DNA of 64,000 bases from Rhodoferax fermentans (GCF_002017865.1 NZ_MTJN01000002.1:1736001-1800000); one strand, 5' to 3'. Positions 27,145 through 36,550 are shown, numbered from the stretch's first letter. Numbers and translations: made by a program. Notes: a model not told the origin generated them from the letters alone.

Positions 27145-27761
27145 GCGAACATCTCCTGCAATTTACCCATAGCGGCCTTGGTCACCAGCACCTTGCGATA
27201 GTGAACCAGCGACACCGGATCAGCATAACGAGGCTCAACCACCAAGACATTCACCAGATTGCGCGAAGCAAGGTAAAGGTTTTCATCAACTTCGTCAGCA
27301 ATCACCAACACAGAATCAAGGTTCATCGCCTTGAATTTGGCAGCCAACACCTTGGTCTTGGGAGACTCAACTGTCAGCGAGTCAACCACAGCCAAACGGC
27401 CTTCACGCGCCAACTGAGACAAGATGGACGCCATGCCGGCGCGATACATCTTCTTGTTGATCTTCTGGGCAAAGTTTTCATCAGGCATGTTCGGGAAAAT
27501 CCGACCACCGCCACGCCACAGAGGCGAAGACGTCATACCAGCGCGCGCACGACCTGTTCCCTTTTGTTTAAAGGGCTTCTTGGTGGAGTGACGAACTTGT
27601 TCGCGATCCTTCTGTGCGCGGGTACCTTGACGGGCGTTGGCTTGGAAAGCAACAACAACCTGGTGAACCAGATCTTCGTTGTATGCACGACCAAACACAG
27701 TTTCCGGCGCATCCACAGTGGAAGCCACTTGACCTTGATCATTAAGGAGTTCGATCTGCAT
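27141..27761 (-). CDS. rplD: 50S ribosomal protein L4
   Basis: 206 residues: the tunnel loop segment [20 protein letters not shown] followed by [20 protein letters not shown], then a Rossmann-like body. In E. coli, L4 represses its own S10 operon by binding the leader; the S10 leader is not preserved here (tuf ends 12 bases before rpsJ), so any feedback must differ. It overlaps the rplC stop by one base. Confidence 0.97.
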   Translation of the reverse strand: MQIELLNDQGQVASTVDAPETVFGRAYNEDLVHQVVVAFQANARQGTRAQKDREQVRHSTKKPFKQKGTGRARAGMTSSPLWRGGGRIFPNMPDENFAQKINKKMYRAGMASILSQLAREGRLAVVDSLTVESPKTKVLAAKFKAMNLDSVLVIADEVDENLYLASRNLVNVLVVEPRYADPVSLVHYRKVLVTKAAMGKLQEMFA

Positions 27762-28441
27762 CAGTTCGCCCCTTTCGATTCAACGGCCTTTGCCTTGATG
27801 GCGGGACGCACGGTCACAAAACCACCAGCAGAGCCAGGGATAGCACCCTTGATCAGCAACAATTGACGAGACTCATCAACCCGGACGATATCCAGATTTT
27901 GCGTCGTCACCAGATCCACCCCAAGGTGACCCGTCATGCGCTTACCAGGAAACACCCGACCCGGATCTTGAGCCATACCAATGGACCCCGGGACATTGTG
28001 CGAACGGCTATTACCGTGAGACGCGCGCTGCGAGCTCATGTGATGCCGCTTGATGGTACCGGCATAACCTTTACCAATCGTGGTGCCCTGGATATCCACT
28101 TTTTGACCGACCGCAAAAACAGCGGAAACAGGAACAACCGCACCAGCCTGATAGGCTGCCGCAGCCTCAGAGGTCACACGGAATTCGCGAATGATTTCGC
28201 CAGCCTCAACACCCGCCTTGGCCAGGTGCCCAGCGATCGGCTTATTGACACGAGAGGCTTTTCTCGCACCGAATGTCACTTGCAAAGCAACATAGCCATC
28301 GTTCTCTTGGGTTTTGACTTGAGTCACCCGGTTGTTAGACACATCAATCACAGTGACGGGAATTGCATTCCCATCATCTGTAAACAGACGCATCATGCCA
28401 ACCTTGCGACCAAGCAATCCTAAGTGATTGCTTAGACTCAT
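27761..28441 (-). CDS. rplC: 50S ribosomal protein L3
   Basis: 226 residues from the ATG ending at 28441, six bases after [44 protein letters not shown] and [16 protein letters not shown] are L3 signatures; L3 initiates 50S assembly. An in-frame ATG four codons upstream (28453) is possible but less well placed. A 176-base gap with a candidate promoter separates it from rpsJ. Confidence 0.97.
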   Translation of the reverse strand: MSLSNHLGLLGRKVGMMRLFTDDGNAIPVTVIDVSNNRVTQVKTQENDGYVALQVTFGARKASRVNKPIAGHLAKAGVEAGEIIREFRVTSEAAAAYQAGAVVPVSAVFAVGQKVDIQGTTIGKGYAGTIKRHHMSSQRASHGNSRSHNVPGSIGMAQDPGRVFPGKRMTGHLGVDLVTTQNLDIVRVDESRQLLLIKGAIPGSAGGFVTVRPAIKAKAVESKGAN

Positions 28442-28560
28442 TGTTTTCTCCATAACTCTCACCAGACCCACTTCAATTGGCGAGTCTGTTTGTTCGTGAA
28501 AGAGGGTTGATAAAAATCTGCAGGATGAGCTCTTGCAAGCCCACCCCAACAGAACCAGCG

Positions 28561-28589
28561 AGTATAACCACAGATTACCGCTTACGCAA
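28561..28589 (-). promoter_or_regulatory. candidate sigma-70 promoter ahead of rplC
   Basis: On the minus strand TTGCGT (28589-28584) and TATACT (28566-28561) are spaced by 17 bases, in the unusually long rpsJ-rplC gap. It would allow rplC-rpsQ to be transcribed separately from the str genes. Position and spacing are good, but there is no experimental support. Confidence 0.5.
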
Positions 28590-28617
28590 GCAAATCCGCC
28601 CTCGCCGGAAATTGCAG

Positions 28618-28932
28618 TTATTGCAATTTGATCTCGACATCCACACCTGCTGGCAAATCCAGCTTCATCAAGGCATCAACCGTCTTGTCCGTCGGATCCA
28701 CAATATCCATCAGGCGTTGATGGGTGCGGATTTCGAACTGGTCACGACTGGTTTTGTTGACGTGAGGTGAACGCAAAATATCGAAACGCTTCATGCGTGT
28801 TGGAAGAGGCACGGGGCCCTTGACAATCGCACCGGTGCGTTTGGCGGTGTCCACAATTTCAGCAGCCGATTGATCAATCAGCTTGTAATCAAACGCCTTC
28901 AGGCGGATGCGGATTTTTTGTTTCGTTGCCAT
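28618..28932 (-). CDS. rpsJ: 30S ribosomal protein S10
   Basis: 104 residues: [40 protein letters not shown] and [17 protein letters not shown] identify S10, which also serves as NusE in antitermination. It starts only 12 bases after the tuf stop, joining the str and S10 groups into one transcription unit. An inverted repeat TTGCA/TGCAA overlaps its stop. Confidence 0.97.
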   Translation of the reverse strand: MATKQKIRIRLKAFDYKLIDQSAAEIVDTAKRTGAIVKGPVPLPTRMKRFDILRSPHVNKTSRDQFEIRTHQRLMDIVDPTDKTVDALMKLDLPAGVDVEIKLQ

Positions 28933-28944
28933 GATGTTCCCTTA

Positions 28945-30135
28945 TTAAGCAAGAATCTTGGCAACCACACCGGCACCAACGGTCTTGCCACCTTCACGGA
29001 TAGCAAAGCGCAGACCTTCTTCCATGGCGATCGGGGCAATCAGCTTCACAGTGATCGACACGTTGTCACCAGGCATCACCATTTCTTTGCCTTCTGGCAG
29101 TTCGATGGCACCAGTCACGTCGGTCGTACGGAAGTAGAACTGAGGACGGTAGTTGCTGAAGAACGGGGTGTGACGGCCACCTTCATCCTTGGACAACACA
29201 TAGACCTCACCCGTGAAGTGGGTGTGCGGCTTGATCGAACCCGGCTTGCACAGCACTTGACCACGCTGCACGTCTTCGCGCTTGGTACCGCGCAGCAAGA
29301 TGCCAACGTTATCGCCCGCTTGACCTTGGTCGAGCAGTTTGCGGAACATTTCAACACCGGTGCAGGTGGTCTTCTGGGTGTCATGGATACCGACGATTTC
29401 GATTTCTTCGCCGACTTTGATGATGCCGCGCTCAATACGACCGGTCACCACAGTACCACGACCCGAAATGGAGAACACGTCTTCCACGGGCATCAGGAAG
29501 GCACCGTCCACAGCGCGCTCAGGCGTGGGGATGTAGCTGTCCAGTGCGTCAGCGAGCTTGAAGATGGAGCCTTCACCGAGGTCACCCTTGTCGCCTTCCA
29601 TGGCGAGCTTGGCAGAACCATGGATGATGGGGGTGTCGTCGCCCGGGAAGTCATACTTGTCCAGGAGTTCGCGCACTTCCATTTCAACGAGTTCAAGCAG
29701 TTCAGCGTCATCCACCATGTCGCACTTGTTCAAGTAGACGATGATGTAAGGCACACCCACCTGGCGAGCCAGCAGGATGTGCTCACGGGTCTGGGGCATG
29801 GGACCGTCAGCAGCGGAACACACCAGAATGGCGCCGTCCATTTGGGCTGCACCGGTGATCATGTTTTTCACATAGTCAGCGTGTCCAGGGCAATCCACGT
29901 GGGCGTAGTGACGTGCAGCGGTTTCGTACTCAACGTGAGCGGTGTTGATGGTGATACCACGGGCCTTTTCTTCGGGCGCTGCATCGATCTGGTCGTAAGC
30001 CTTGGCTTGACCGCCAAATTTAGCCGCCAGCACGGTGGTGATGGCCGCAGTCAGGGTGGTTTTGCCGTGGTCAACGTGACCAATGGTGCCCACGTTGACG
30101 TGGGGCTTGGTACGTGTGAATTTTTCTTTTGCCAT
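28945..30135 (-). CDS. tuf: elongation factor Tu
   Basis: 396 residues. G1 [30 protein letters not shown] (G3) and NKCDMVDD (G4) form the GTPase domain; domains 2 and 3 are complete ([20 protein letters not shown]). EF-Tu delivers aminoacyl-tRNA to the ribosome. The start follows AAGGAA with good spacing. The 112-base gap from fusA contains a structured leader, annotated separately. A second tuf copy is common in this group but is not in this window. Confidence 0.98.
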   Translation of the reverse strand: MAKEKFTRTKPHVNVGTIGHVDHGKTTLTAAITTVLAAKFGGQAKAYDQIDAAPEEKARGITINTAHVEYETAARHYAHVDCPGHADYVKNMITGAAQMDGAILVCSAADGPMPQTREHILLARQVGVPYIIVYLNKCDMVDDAELLELVEMEVRELLDKYDFPGDDTPIIHGSAKLAMEGDKGDLGEGSIFKLADALDSYIPTPERAVDGAFLMPVEDVFSISGRGTVVTGRIERGIIKVGEEIEIVGIHDTQKTTCTGVEMFRKLLDQGQAGDNVGILLRGTKREDVQRGQVLCKPGSIKPHTHFTGEVYVLSKDEGGRHTPFFSNYRPQFYFRTTDVTGAIELPEGKEMVMPGDNVSITVKLIAPIAMEEGLRFAIREGGKTVGAGVVAKILA

Positions 30136-30158
30136 TTTTCAGTTCCTTAAAAGAGCAA

Positions 30159-30221
30159 TGCCCGTGGATTGGTTTAATGTTTGCATGCCGTCACGAAATC
30201 CCTCGCCACGGGCAACGAGGG
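30159..30221 (-). promoter_or_regulatory. structured RNA element between fusA and tuf
   Basis: In the minus-strand RNA a 6-bp hairpin (30221-30216 with 30205-30200, CCCTCG/CGAGGG) has the loop TTGCCCGTGG. Nine of the ten loop bases are perfectly complementary to CCACGGGCA at 30167-30159, 24 bases before the tuf start. The two pairings would form a pseudoknot or compete as alternative folds. Confidence 0.5.
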
Positions 30222-30247
30222 GTGCGACATCGCAGACAGATTCTTTT

Positions 30248-32350
30248 TTACTTGGCGCGAGCTGCCATGATGGCTTCAGACACGTTACGCGGTGCTTCCG
30301 TGTAATGCTTGAACTCCATCGTGTAAGTCGCACGTCCTTGAGACATGGAGCGCAGAGTGGTTGAGTAACCAAACATTTCAGACAGCGGCACTTCAGCCTT
30401 GATGGCCTTGCCACCACCGACCATGTCTTCCATGCCTTGCACCATGCCACGGCGTGAGGACAAATCGCCCATCACGTTACCTGCATAGTCCTCAGGGGTT
30501 TCCACTTCCACAGCCATCATGGGCTCAAGAATCACCGGACCAGCCTTGCGGCAACCTTCCTTGAAGCCAAAGATAGCAGCCATCTTGAACGCGAGTTCGT
30601 TCGAGTCCACATCATGGTACGAACCGAAGTGCAGGGTAACTTTGACATCGACCACCGGGTAGCCAGCCAACACACCTTGGGTAACAGCTTCGTGGATACC
30701 CTTTTCAACAGCGGGAATGTACTCACGAGGAACCACACCACCCTTGATCGCGTCGACAAACTCAATGCCCTTACCGGCTTCGTTGGGTTCAATCTTCAGC
30801 ACCACGTGACCGTACTGACCCTTACCACCGGACTGACGCACAAATTTGCCTTCAGCATCTTCAATGGTTTTGCGGATGGTTTCGCGGTAGGCGACCTGCG
30901 GCTTACCCACGTTGGCTTCCACACCGAATTCACGCTTCATACGATCCACAATGATTTCCAAGTGGAGCTCACCCATACCACCAATCAAGGTCTGCCCGGA
31001 CTCTTCGTCGGTCTTGACGCGGAATGACGGATCTTCCTGAGCCAAACGCTGCAAGGCAATACCCATCTTTTCCTGGTCAGCCTTGGTCTTGGGCTCAACA
31101 GCCTGCGTGATCACCGGCTCAGGGAACACCATGCGCTCCAACATAATGACCGCGCTTGGATCACACAGGGTTTCACCAGTGGTCACATCTTTCAAGCCAA
31201 TGCACGCAGCAATGTCGCCAGCAACAATTTCGCTGACTTCTTCGCGCTTGTTGGCGTGCATTTGCACGATACGGCCAATACGCTCTTTCTTGCCGCGCAC
31301 CGGGTTGTAAACCGTGTCACCCTTGGTCAGCACGCCTGAATAAACGCGCACAAACGTCAATTGCCCGACAAACGGATCGGTCATCAACTTGAAGGCCAAG
31401 GCAGAGAATTTTTCGTTGTCATCCGCCTTACGGGTGGTTTCTTTCTCTTCATCATCAAAACCAACCACCGGTGGCACGTCCAGCGGCGATGGCATGAGTT
31501 CAATCACCGCATCAAGCATGCGCTGAACACCCTTGTTCTTGAACGCAGTGCCACACAACATCGGCTGAATCTCACAAGCGATTGTGCGTGTACGCAAGCC
31601 AAAGGTGATCTCTGCTTCAGTCAAATCACCTTCTTCAAGGTATTTGTTCATCAACTCTTCGTTGGCTTCTGCTGCGGCCTCAACCATTTTTTCACGCCAC
31701 TCTTTGGCCTTCGCCAGCAAGTCAGCAGGAATTTCTTCGTAGTTGAATTTCATGCCCTGAGACGCCTCATCCCAGATGATGGCTTTCATCTTGCGCAGAT
31801 CAACCACACCCGTGAAACCTTCTTCAGCACCAATCGGAATCACGATCGGCACAGGATTGGCCTTCAGACGCAGCTTCATCTGGTCAACAACCTTGAAGAA
31901 GTTGGCACCCGTGCGGTCCATCTTGTTCACAAAGGCCAGACGTGGCACCTTGTACTTGTTGGCTTGGCGCCACACGGTTTCAGACTGAGGCTGAACACCA
32001 CCCACAGCGCAGTACACCATGCAGGCACCGTCGAGCACACGCATGGAGCGCTCAACTTCAATCGTGAAGTCCACGTGGCCGGGGGTATCAATGATGTTGA
32101 TGCGGTGCTCTTGGAAAGAGGACTCCATCCCCTTCCAGAAGCAGGTGGTCGCAGCCGAGGTGATCGTGATGCCACGCTCTTGCTCTTGCTCCATCCAATC
32201 CATGGTGGCCGCACCATCGTGCACTTCACCAATCTTGTGGTTCACACCGGTGTAAAAAAGAATACGCTCGGTGGTGGTGGTTTTACCAGCGTCAATGTGA
32301 GCAGAAATACCGATGTTGCGATAACGCTCAATGGGGGTATGGCGGGCCAT
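30248..32350 (-). CDS. fusA: elongation factor G
   Basis: 700 residues. [20 protein letters not shown] (G1), DTPGHVDF (G3) and NKMDRTGA (G4), then domains 2 to 5 including [20 protein letters not shown] and [23 protein letters not shown] drives translocation and, with RRF, ribosome recycling. Length matches the family. It stands between rpsG and tuf in the classical str order. Confidence 0.98.
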   Translation of the reverse strand: MARHTPIERYRNIGISAHIDAGKTTTTERILFYTGVNHKIGEVHDGAATMDWMEQEQERGITITSAATTCFWKGMESSFQEHRINIIDTPGHVDFTIEVERSMRVLDGACMVYCAVGGVQPQSETVWRQANKYKVPRLAFVNKMDRTGANFFKVVDQMKLRLKANPVPIVIPIGAEEGFTGVVDLRKMKAIIWDEASQGMKFNYEEIPADLLAKAKEWREKMVEAAAEANEELMNKYLEEGDLTEAEITFGLRTRTIACEIQPMLCGTAFKNKGVQRMLDAVIELMPSPLDVPPVVGFDDEEKETTRKADDNEKFSALAFKLMTDPFVGQLTFVRVYSGVLTKGDTVYNPVRGKKERIGRIVQMHANKREEVSEIVAGDIAACIGLKDVTTGETLCDPSAVIMLERMVFPEPVITQAVEPKTKADQEKMGIALQRLAQEDPSFRVKTDEESGQTLIGGMGELHLEIIVDRMKREFGVEANVGKPQVAYRETIRKTIEDAEGKFVRQSGGKGQYGHVVLKIEPNEAGKGIEFVDAIKGGVVPREYIPAVEKGIHEAVTQGVLAGYPVVDVKVTLHFGSYHDVDSNELAFKMAAIFGFKEGCRKAGPVILEPMMAVEVETPEDYAGNVMGDLSSRRGMVQGMEDMVGGGKAIKAEVPLSEMFGYSTTLRSMSQGRATYTMEFKHYTEAPRNVSEAIMAARAK

Positions 32351-32387
32351 GATGGATCCTTGGTTGATCTATATTTTCAAACTACTA

Positions 32388-32417
32388 CGCCGCTGAAGGC
32401 TTTTGACCTCAGCGGCG
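32388..32417 (-). promoter_or_regulatory. hairpin in the fusA leader
   Basis: A 9-bp perfect stem (CGCCGCTGA/TCAGCGGCG) with a 12-base loop lies about 40 bases upstream of the fusA start, in the 162-base rpsG-fusA gap. No T-run follows on the minus strand, so it is not an intrinsic terminator; it may influence fusA translation or RNA processing. Confidence 0.5.
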
Positions 32418-32513
32418 CAGGGAGCAGCTTTCAAACCGGACAGCCTTGCAAGTGACACAAAGAACACAAGCACAGACTGCAGCGACGCATGAAAACCGCG
32501 CAGTAACCGCTGA

Positions 32514-32987
32514 TTAGAAGCGGAAGTGAGAGAAAGCCTTGTTGGCTTCAGCCATGCGGTGAACTTCGTCACGCTTTTTCATGGCACCACCACGGCCTTC
32601 GGTGGCCTCCAGCAACTCATTAGCCAGACGCAGAGCCATGGATTTTTCACCACGCTTGCGTGCAGCTTCCTTGATCCAGCGCATGGACAAGGCCAAGCGA
32701 CGAACAGGACGCACTTCCACTGGCACTTGGTAGTTAGCACCACCCACGCGGCGGGACTTCACTTCAACCAGCGGCTTGACGTTGTTGATGGCCACAGTAA
32801 ACGCTTCGAGAGCGTCTTTATCGGGGTGCTTCTTGGCGATTTGCTCCAGGGCACCATAAATGATGCGCTCAGCAACCGCTTTTTTGCCGCCTTCCATGAT
32901 CACGTTCATGAATTTGGACAGCTCGACATTGCCGAATTTAGGATCCGGCAGGATTTCACGTTTAGGGACTTCGCGACGACGTGGCAT
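32514..32987 (-). CDS. rpsG: 30S ribosomal protein S7
   Basis: 157 residues: [25 protein letters not shown]-type helix ([20 protein letters not shown]) and [20 protein letters not shown] identify S7, the primary head-assembly protein of 30S. In E. coli, S7 represses translation by binding the rpsL-rpsG gap; the equivalent gap here also carries hairpins. Confidence 0.97.
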   Translation of the reverse strand: MPRRREVPKREILPDPKFGNVELSKFMNVIMEGGKKAVAERIIYGALEQIAKKHPDKDALEAFTVAINNVKPLVEVKSRRVGGANYQVPVEVRPVRRLALSMRWIKEAARKRGEKSMALRLANELLEATEGRGGAMKKRDEVHRMAEANKAFSHFRF

Positions 32988-33011
32988 TTTTTCACCTCTA
33001 TTGCTTCAGTT

Positions 33012-33078
33012 GGTGTTTCAACAACACCGCGAGAGTTAACAAATAAGACTCTCACTTACTCGACCCGAACCTTGGGTC
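33012..33078 (-). promoter_or_regulatory. three consecutive hairpins in the rpsL-rpsG gap
   Basis: Stems: GGTGTT/AACACC (33012-33017, 33023-33028), GAGAGT/ACTCTC (33031-33036, 33048-33053) and GACCC/GGGTC (33062-33066, 33074-33078). They fill the leader of rpsG. The position corresponds to the S7 feedback site of the E. coli str operon; that function is inferred from position only. Confidence 0.4.
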
Positions 33079-33139
33079 ACTACGTTTGTCGACTGCGCCA
33101 CGCAGCAACAAACACCTTTTATACAAACAAACCGAAAGC

Positions 33140-33517
33140 TTATTTAGCCTTAGGACGTTTTGCACCGTATTTGGAACGCGACTGCTTGCGGTCTTTCACG
33201 CCTTGCAAATCGAGCGAACCGCGCACGATGTGATAACGCACACCAGGCAAATCCTTGACACGACCGCCACGAACCAGCACCACGCTGTGTTCCTGCAAGT
33301 TGTGGCCTTCACCGCCGATGTAAGAAATCACCTCAAACCCATTGGTCAAGCGCACTTTGGCAACTTTACGCAAAGCCGAGTTGGGCTTCTTGGGGGTGGT
33401 GGTGTAAACGCGGGTGCAAACACCGCGGCGTTGTGGAGAATTTTCCATCGCCGGGCTTTTGGACTTGATCGTTTCGACCGCGCGCCCCTGACGAATTAAC
33501 TGATTGATGGTTGGCAC
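33140..33517 (-). CDS. rpsL: 30S ribosomal protein S12
   Basis: 125 residues. Conserved segments [20 protein letters not shown] and [17 protein letters not shown] carry Lys at both classical streptomycin-resistance positions (KPNS and RVKD loops), so no resistance allele is seen. S12 controls decoding accuracy. It is first in the ribosomal cluster, with a strong promoter upstream at 33612-33640. Confidence 0.97.
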   Translation of the reverse strand: MPTINQLIRQGRAVETIKSKSPAMENSPQRRGVCTRVYTTTPKKPNSALRKVAKVRLTNGFEVISYIGGEGHNLQEHSVVLVRGGRVKDLPGVRYHIVRGSLDLQGVKDRKQSRSKYGAKRPKAK

Positions 33518-33587
33518 CTGAGCCTCCTAAAAACTAAACGTCCCTAAACGCTTAAGAAAACATGAAAATAACGAGAACGTGAACCCC

Positions 33588-33602
33588 TTCGGAAATTCCG
33601 AA
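33588..33602 (-). promoter_or_regulatory. 15-base palindrome at the rpsL transcription start region
   Basis: TTCGGAAATTCCGAA is a perfect 7+1+7 palindrome starting about 10 bases downstream of the -10 box, at or just after the expected start. It could be an operator or a 5'-end hairpin in the rpsL leader. Confidence 0.45.
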
Positions 33603-33611
33603 AAGCCCGCT

Positions 33612-33640
33612 ACTATATCAGGTAGCCTTGGCGAGGGCAA
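33612..33640 (-). promoter_or_regulatory. sigma-70 promoter of the str-S10 ribosomal cluster
   Basis: On the minus strand TTGCCC (33640-33635) is 17 bases from TATAGT (33617-33612). The predicted start is near 33605, giving an rpsL leader of about 90 bases. It lies between the dacC stop and rpsL. Confidence 0.7.
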
Positions 33641-33646
33641 TGGACT

Positions 33647-34792
33647 TTATTTGATCCACAGCCGCACGGCATCCCACGCGCGGCCAATCACCCCCGCCTG
33701 CTCCACTTCTTGCAGGGCCAGCAGCGGCACCTCCGCCACCAATTGCCCCTGGCTGCTGACTTTGAGCACCCCGACAGCCTGCCATTTGGTCAATGGCGCC
33801 ACCAGCGGCTCGGGACGCGCCACATCGGTGGACAATTTGGCAGTGCTACCAGCGGGCACAGCCACAATGATCGGCCGCGGTTGCCCCAGCCCAACCGTGG
33901 ACTGGGTCCCCTTCCAGATGGCTGGCGTCACCACCGCCTGGTTGCCATCAAACAACTTGACCACCTCAAAGGCGGTGTACCCCCAGTTCAGCAGTTTTTG
34001 CGACTCGTTGGCGCGGGCGTTTTCGCTGGCCGTCCCCAACATCACCGACAAGAGGCGCCGACTGCCAATACCAGCCACATCACGGTGCGCCGTGGCAATC
34101 AGGCAATAACCAGCCGCATCGGTGTGCCCGGTTTTTAAGCCATCCACCGTAGGATCGCGAAACAGCAGGGAATTGCGGTTGTTGTCATTGGCCGCAGGTG
34201 TGCCTGGGTAGCGGTAATGTTTGATCGCGTAGTAGTGCACATAGTCCGGAAAATCACGCATCAGTCGCATGGCCAGCACACTCAAATCACGCGCTGTGGT
34301 GGTGTGGCCCGCTTCGGTCAGACCTTCCGGGTTCTTGTAACTGGTGGACTTCATGCCAAGGATCTTGGCCTGTTCGTTCATCATTTGCACAAAACGCTCA
34401 ACATTGCCACCCACACCTTCGGCCAGCGCCATGGTGGCGTCGTTGCCACTTTGCACAATCATGCCCTTGATCAGGTCTTCCACCGGCACCTGCATCTTCG
34501 GGTCAATGAACATACGCGACCCCGGCATTTTCCAAGCGCGTTCGCTCACCGGCAGGGTTTGTTTGAGGTCGATTTTTTTGTTGCGCAGGGCATCAAACAC
34601 CAGGTAAGCCGTCATCAGCTTGGTCAAAGACGCCGGCTCCACCGGCATGTCAATGTCTTTCTGCGCCAGGATCTGGTTCGCCGTCACATCCAGCAGAACA
34701 TACGAGCGAGCAGCAATCTCAGGGGCTTGCGGGGTTTGTGCCGCAGCCGTCAGTGCCACCCAGGCAACCAGAGTCAAGAAGATTTTTTTCAT
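33647..34792 (-). CDS. dacC: D-alanyl-D-alanine carboxypeptidase (PBP5/6 class)
   Basis: 381 residues with a Sec signal (MKKIFLTLVAWVALTAAAQ). Peptidase S11 motifs are complete: SLTK with nucleophile Ser55 and Lys58, SGN in IVQSGNDATMALAEGVGG, and KTG in VDGLKTGHTDAAGYC. A C-terminal PBP5-type domain and an amphipathic anchor (QAGVIGRAWDAVRLWIK) follow. It trims the terminal D-Ala of peptidoglycan pentapeptides at the outer face of the inner membrane. The symbol dacC is the usual one for this class; dacA would be equally valid. Confidence 0.93.
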   Translation of the reverse strand: MKKIFLTLVAWVALTAAAQTPQAPEIAARSYVLLDVTANQILAQKDIDMPVEPASLTKLMTAYLVFDALRNKKIDLKQTLPVSERAWKMPGSRMFIDPKMQVPVEDLIKGMIVQSGNDATMALAEGVGGNVERFVQMMNEQAKILGMKSTSYKNPEGLTEAGHTTTARDLSVLAMRLMRDFPDYVHYYAIKHYRYPGTPAANDNNRNSLLFRDPTVDGLKTGHTDAAGYCLIATAHRDVAGIGSRRLLSVMLGTASENARANESQKLLNWGYTAFEVVKLFDGNQAVVTPAIWKGTQSTVGLGQPRPIIVAVPAGSTAKLSTDVARPEPLVAPLTKWQAVGVLKVSSQGQLVAEVPLLALQEVEQAGVIGRAWDAVRLWIK

Positions 34793-34840
34793 GAGGGGTA
34801 AGGCGTCGACCCATCCACAGGCAGGTTACTAACTATAGTT

Positions 34841-34890
34841 AATATAGCTATGAGCCCTTTATACATAAGGGCTAGAGCACAATATGTCTT
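34841..34890 (-). repeat. palindromic repeat copy 3 (minus orientation)
   Basis: On the minus strand: an A/T-rich left flank, CTAGCCCTTATG, TATAAAGGGCTCATAGCTAT. The stem AGCCCTT(A)/(T)AAGGGCT is perfect. It fills most of the 122-base gap between the ferredoxin gene and dacC. Confidence 0.85.
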
Positions 34891-34898
34891 AAAACGAA

Positions 34899-35276
34899 TC
34901 AGTGCCCCACGTCTGGCGGCACCAGCAGTCGCTCGACCACCTGCCCGTGTTTCAGATGGGATTCCACAATCTCTTCAATGTCAGCCTTGTCCACATAGCT
35001 GTACCAGACCGCCTCAGGGTAAACCACCGCCACCGGCCCCGCAGCACAACGGTCCAGACAGCCCGCCTTGTTCACCCGTACCTGACCTGGGCCCGCCAGC
35101 CCGGCCGTTTTCACCAACACCTTGCAGTGCTCAAAAGCGCCTTGGGCGTCAAACTGCGCGCAGCTGGTCTGGCCATTGCTTCGCTCGTTGGTGCAGAAAA
35201 AAATGTGCCGCTGAAAATAACTGGCGGCGGGCGCCTGCGTGGCAGCGGCAGCCTCTGGGGAAGTGGGATGTGTCAT
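34899..35276 (-). CDS. thioredoxin-like [2Fe-2S] ferredoxin
   Basis: 125 residues. HIFFCTNERSNGQTSCAQF carries Cys28 and Cys39 and GCLDRCAAGPVAVVYPE carries Cys73 and Cys77, the four-Cys pattern of thioredoxin-fold [2Fe-2S] ferredoxins. These small cytosolic proteins transfer electrons; the partner is unknown. Cys51 is extra. It follows the VanZ-family gene by 9 bases, in the same direction. Confidence 0.9.
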   Translation of the reverse strand: MTHPTSPEAAAATQAPAASYFQRHIFFCTNERSNGQTSCAQFDAQGAFEHCKVLVKTAGLAGPGQVRVNKAGCLDRCAAGPVAVVYPEAVWYSYVDKADIEEIVESHLKHGQVVERLLVPPDVGH

Positions 35277-35285
35277 GCCCGAATT

Positions 35286-36386
35286 TTAGTTGCGCGGCTC
35301 TTTTCCCCACACCCGACTCAGCACATACAGCAGCGTCGCAAAAGGCCACAACCAACCCAGCCACTGCGCCAGCCCGTGAAAGCGGATGAACCGGCCCTGC
35401 TCCCACATGAACAAGGTCTGCTCAAAATAGGGGTCGGTCGAGGTCTGGTTGATCAGGCTCAGATCAACACCCAGCGCCAATACCGCCAGGGCGGCAGCAG
35501 CGCGCGGCGGCACGGCCAACAGCACCGCCAGCAACACCAAGGCGACCACTAAGGCACCCCGCACCGACTCACTCAACCAGACCCAGGCGTGCTCTGGCCC
35601 AAAACTCAGCGTTGCACTCAAACTGGTCACCCCCACACCCAACATCACCATCCAGATCAGGAACCACAGGCGCTTGCCAGCCTGAGCCATGATGCAGTAC
35701 CCCAACAGACCCGGAACCAGCACCCCCAGCAACACACACAGCCATTCGGTCACCGGCCACAGCGGCTGCAACTCAATGTCGCGCACCGGCAACCACTCAA
35801 GAAAAGGACTGTCGGCCAGCAAGTCAGCCAGCGTGGCCTCCAGGCGTTCCATCACCTGCCCCAAACCAAACGGCACCGTGGTCGGAAACAGCAAGGCCAG
35901 GGGCCACAGCGCCAACAACACCAAGGCACCGCGTGCGTCCGGCACAAACCAGCAGGCCCGAAACCGGCTCCAACGTTGCAGCATCCCCAGTTTTTCCAGA
36001 CCCCAGGCTGCCAACGCACCCAGTGCCGCGCCGGAAATGTTCAAGACCAAATCCAGGTTGGACGGCACCCGCGCGGGCAAGTAGATTTGCAGGGTTTCCA
36101 TGGCCATCGACAAAACGGCGGCGGTTGGCGCCGCCAGCCACACGGCCCAGCGCAGGTGGCCGGTGCGCAGAGCGCCCAGGGTCATGAAAAACCCCAGCGG
36201 CATATAACCCAGCACATTGGAGATGACATCAAACGCGGTCCAGTACCTGGGCCAGGGTGCCGTCAGGAACAACCAGGCTGACACCCCCTGGTCGCGCCAA
36301 CCCACAAACGGGTACAGGCTGGCGTAAACGATCAGGCCAACATACACCGCCGCCAGGGGCCAGGCCGAGGTTTTGTGTGCAGGCAT
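35286..36386 (-). CDS. VanZ family membrane protein, long form
   Basis: 366 residues with roughly ten membrane helices. The N-terminal half has the VanZ pattern: VGLIVYASLYPFVGWRD, FDVISNVLGYMPLGFFMTLG and METLQIYLPARVPSNLDLVL, with the conserved Asn-Asp region. The C-terminal half (about 170-360) adds further helices without a recognised domain, making the protein about twice the length of simple VanZ proteins. The name comes from a teicoplanin-resistance accessory gene, but most members have unknown roles. Its start is 64 bases downstream of the sRNA terminator at 36450-36478. Confidence 0.85.
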   Translation of the reverse strand: MPAHKTSAWPLAAVYVGLIVYASLYPFVGWRDQGVSAWLFLTAPWPRYWTAFDVISNVLGYMPLGFFMTLGALRTGHLRWAVWLAAPTAAVLSMAMETLQIYLPARVPSNLDLVLNISGAALGALAAWGLEKLGMLQRWSRFRACWFVPDARGALVLLALWPLALLFPTTVPFGLGQVMERLEATLADLLADSPFLEWLPVRDIELQPLWPVTEWLCVLLGVLVPGLLGYCIMAQAGKRLWFLIWMVMLGVGVTSLSATLSFGPEHAWVWLSESVRGALVVALVLLAVLLAVPPRAAAALAVLALGVDLSLINQTSTDPYFEQTLFMWEQGRFIRFHGLAQWLGWLWPFATLLYVLSRVWGKEPRN

Positions 36387-36449
36387 GCTGATATCACAGG
36401 AAAGGGGTCGGGGTCATGCGGCCAGTTTAGGAGAGAACACAGAGCGGCC

Positions 36450-36550
36450 AAAAAAAAACCCCAGCACAAGGGCTGGGGTGGTAAGCCTATTTGCTGTCAC
36501 ACATCAAGGCCCCGCTCAGGGAGGAAAAGCGGGGGGCAGTAAACTGCCCG
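36450..36550 (-). ncRNA. candidate small RNA with three hairpins and strong terminator
   Basis: A minus-strand unit of about 100 nt has a promoter just upstream (36557-36585). Hairpin 1 is GGGCAG/CTGCCC with a 4-base loop (36534-36549). Hairpin 2 is CCCCGC/GCGGGG (36510-36515 with 36529-36534) with a 13-base loop containing CCTCCC, an anti-Shine-Dalgarno sequence. A linker of about 30 bases follows, then terminator hairpin CCCCAGC/GCTGGGG (36459-36478) and nine T residues. No open frame explains it. It ends 64 bases before the VanZ-family start, so a vanZ attenuator is the alternative reading. I do not recognise the family. Confidence 0.65.

Noticed and set aside
28870..30150. 426-codon open frame antisense to tuf
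   Set aside because: Caused by the strong codon bias of tuf; no ribosome site and no recognisable protein.
32351..32513. tRNA or other structural RNA in the rpsG-fusA gap
   Set aside because: Only one 9-bp hairpin is present; no cloverleaf, anticodon arm or CCA end can be formed.
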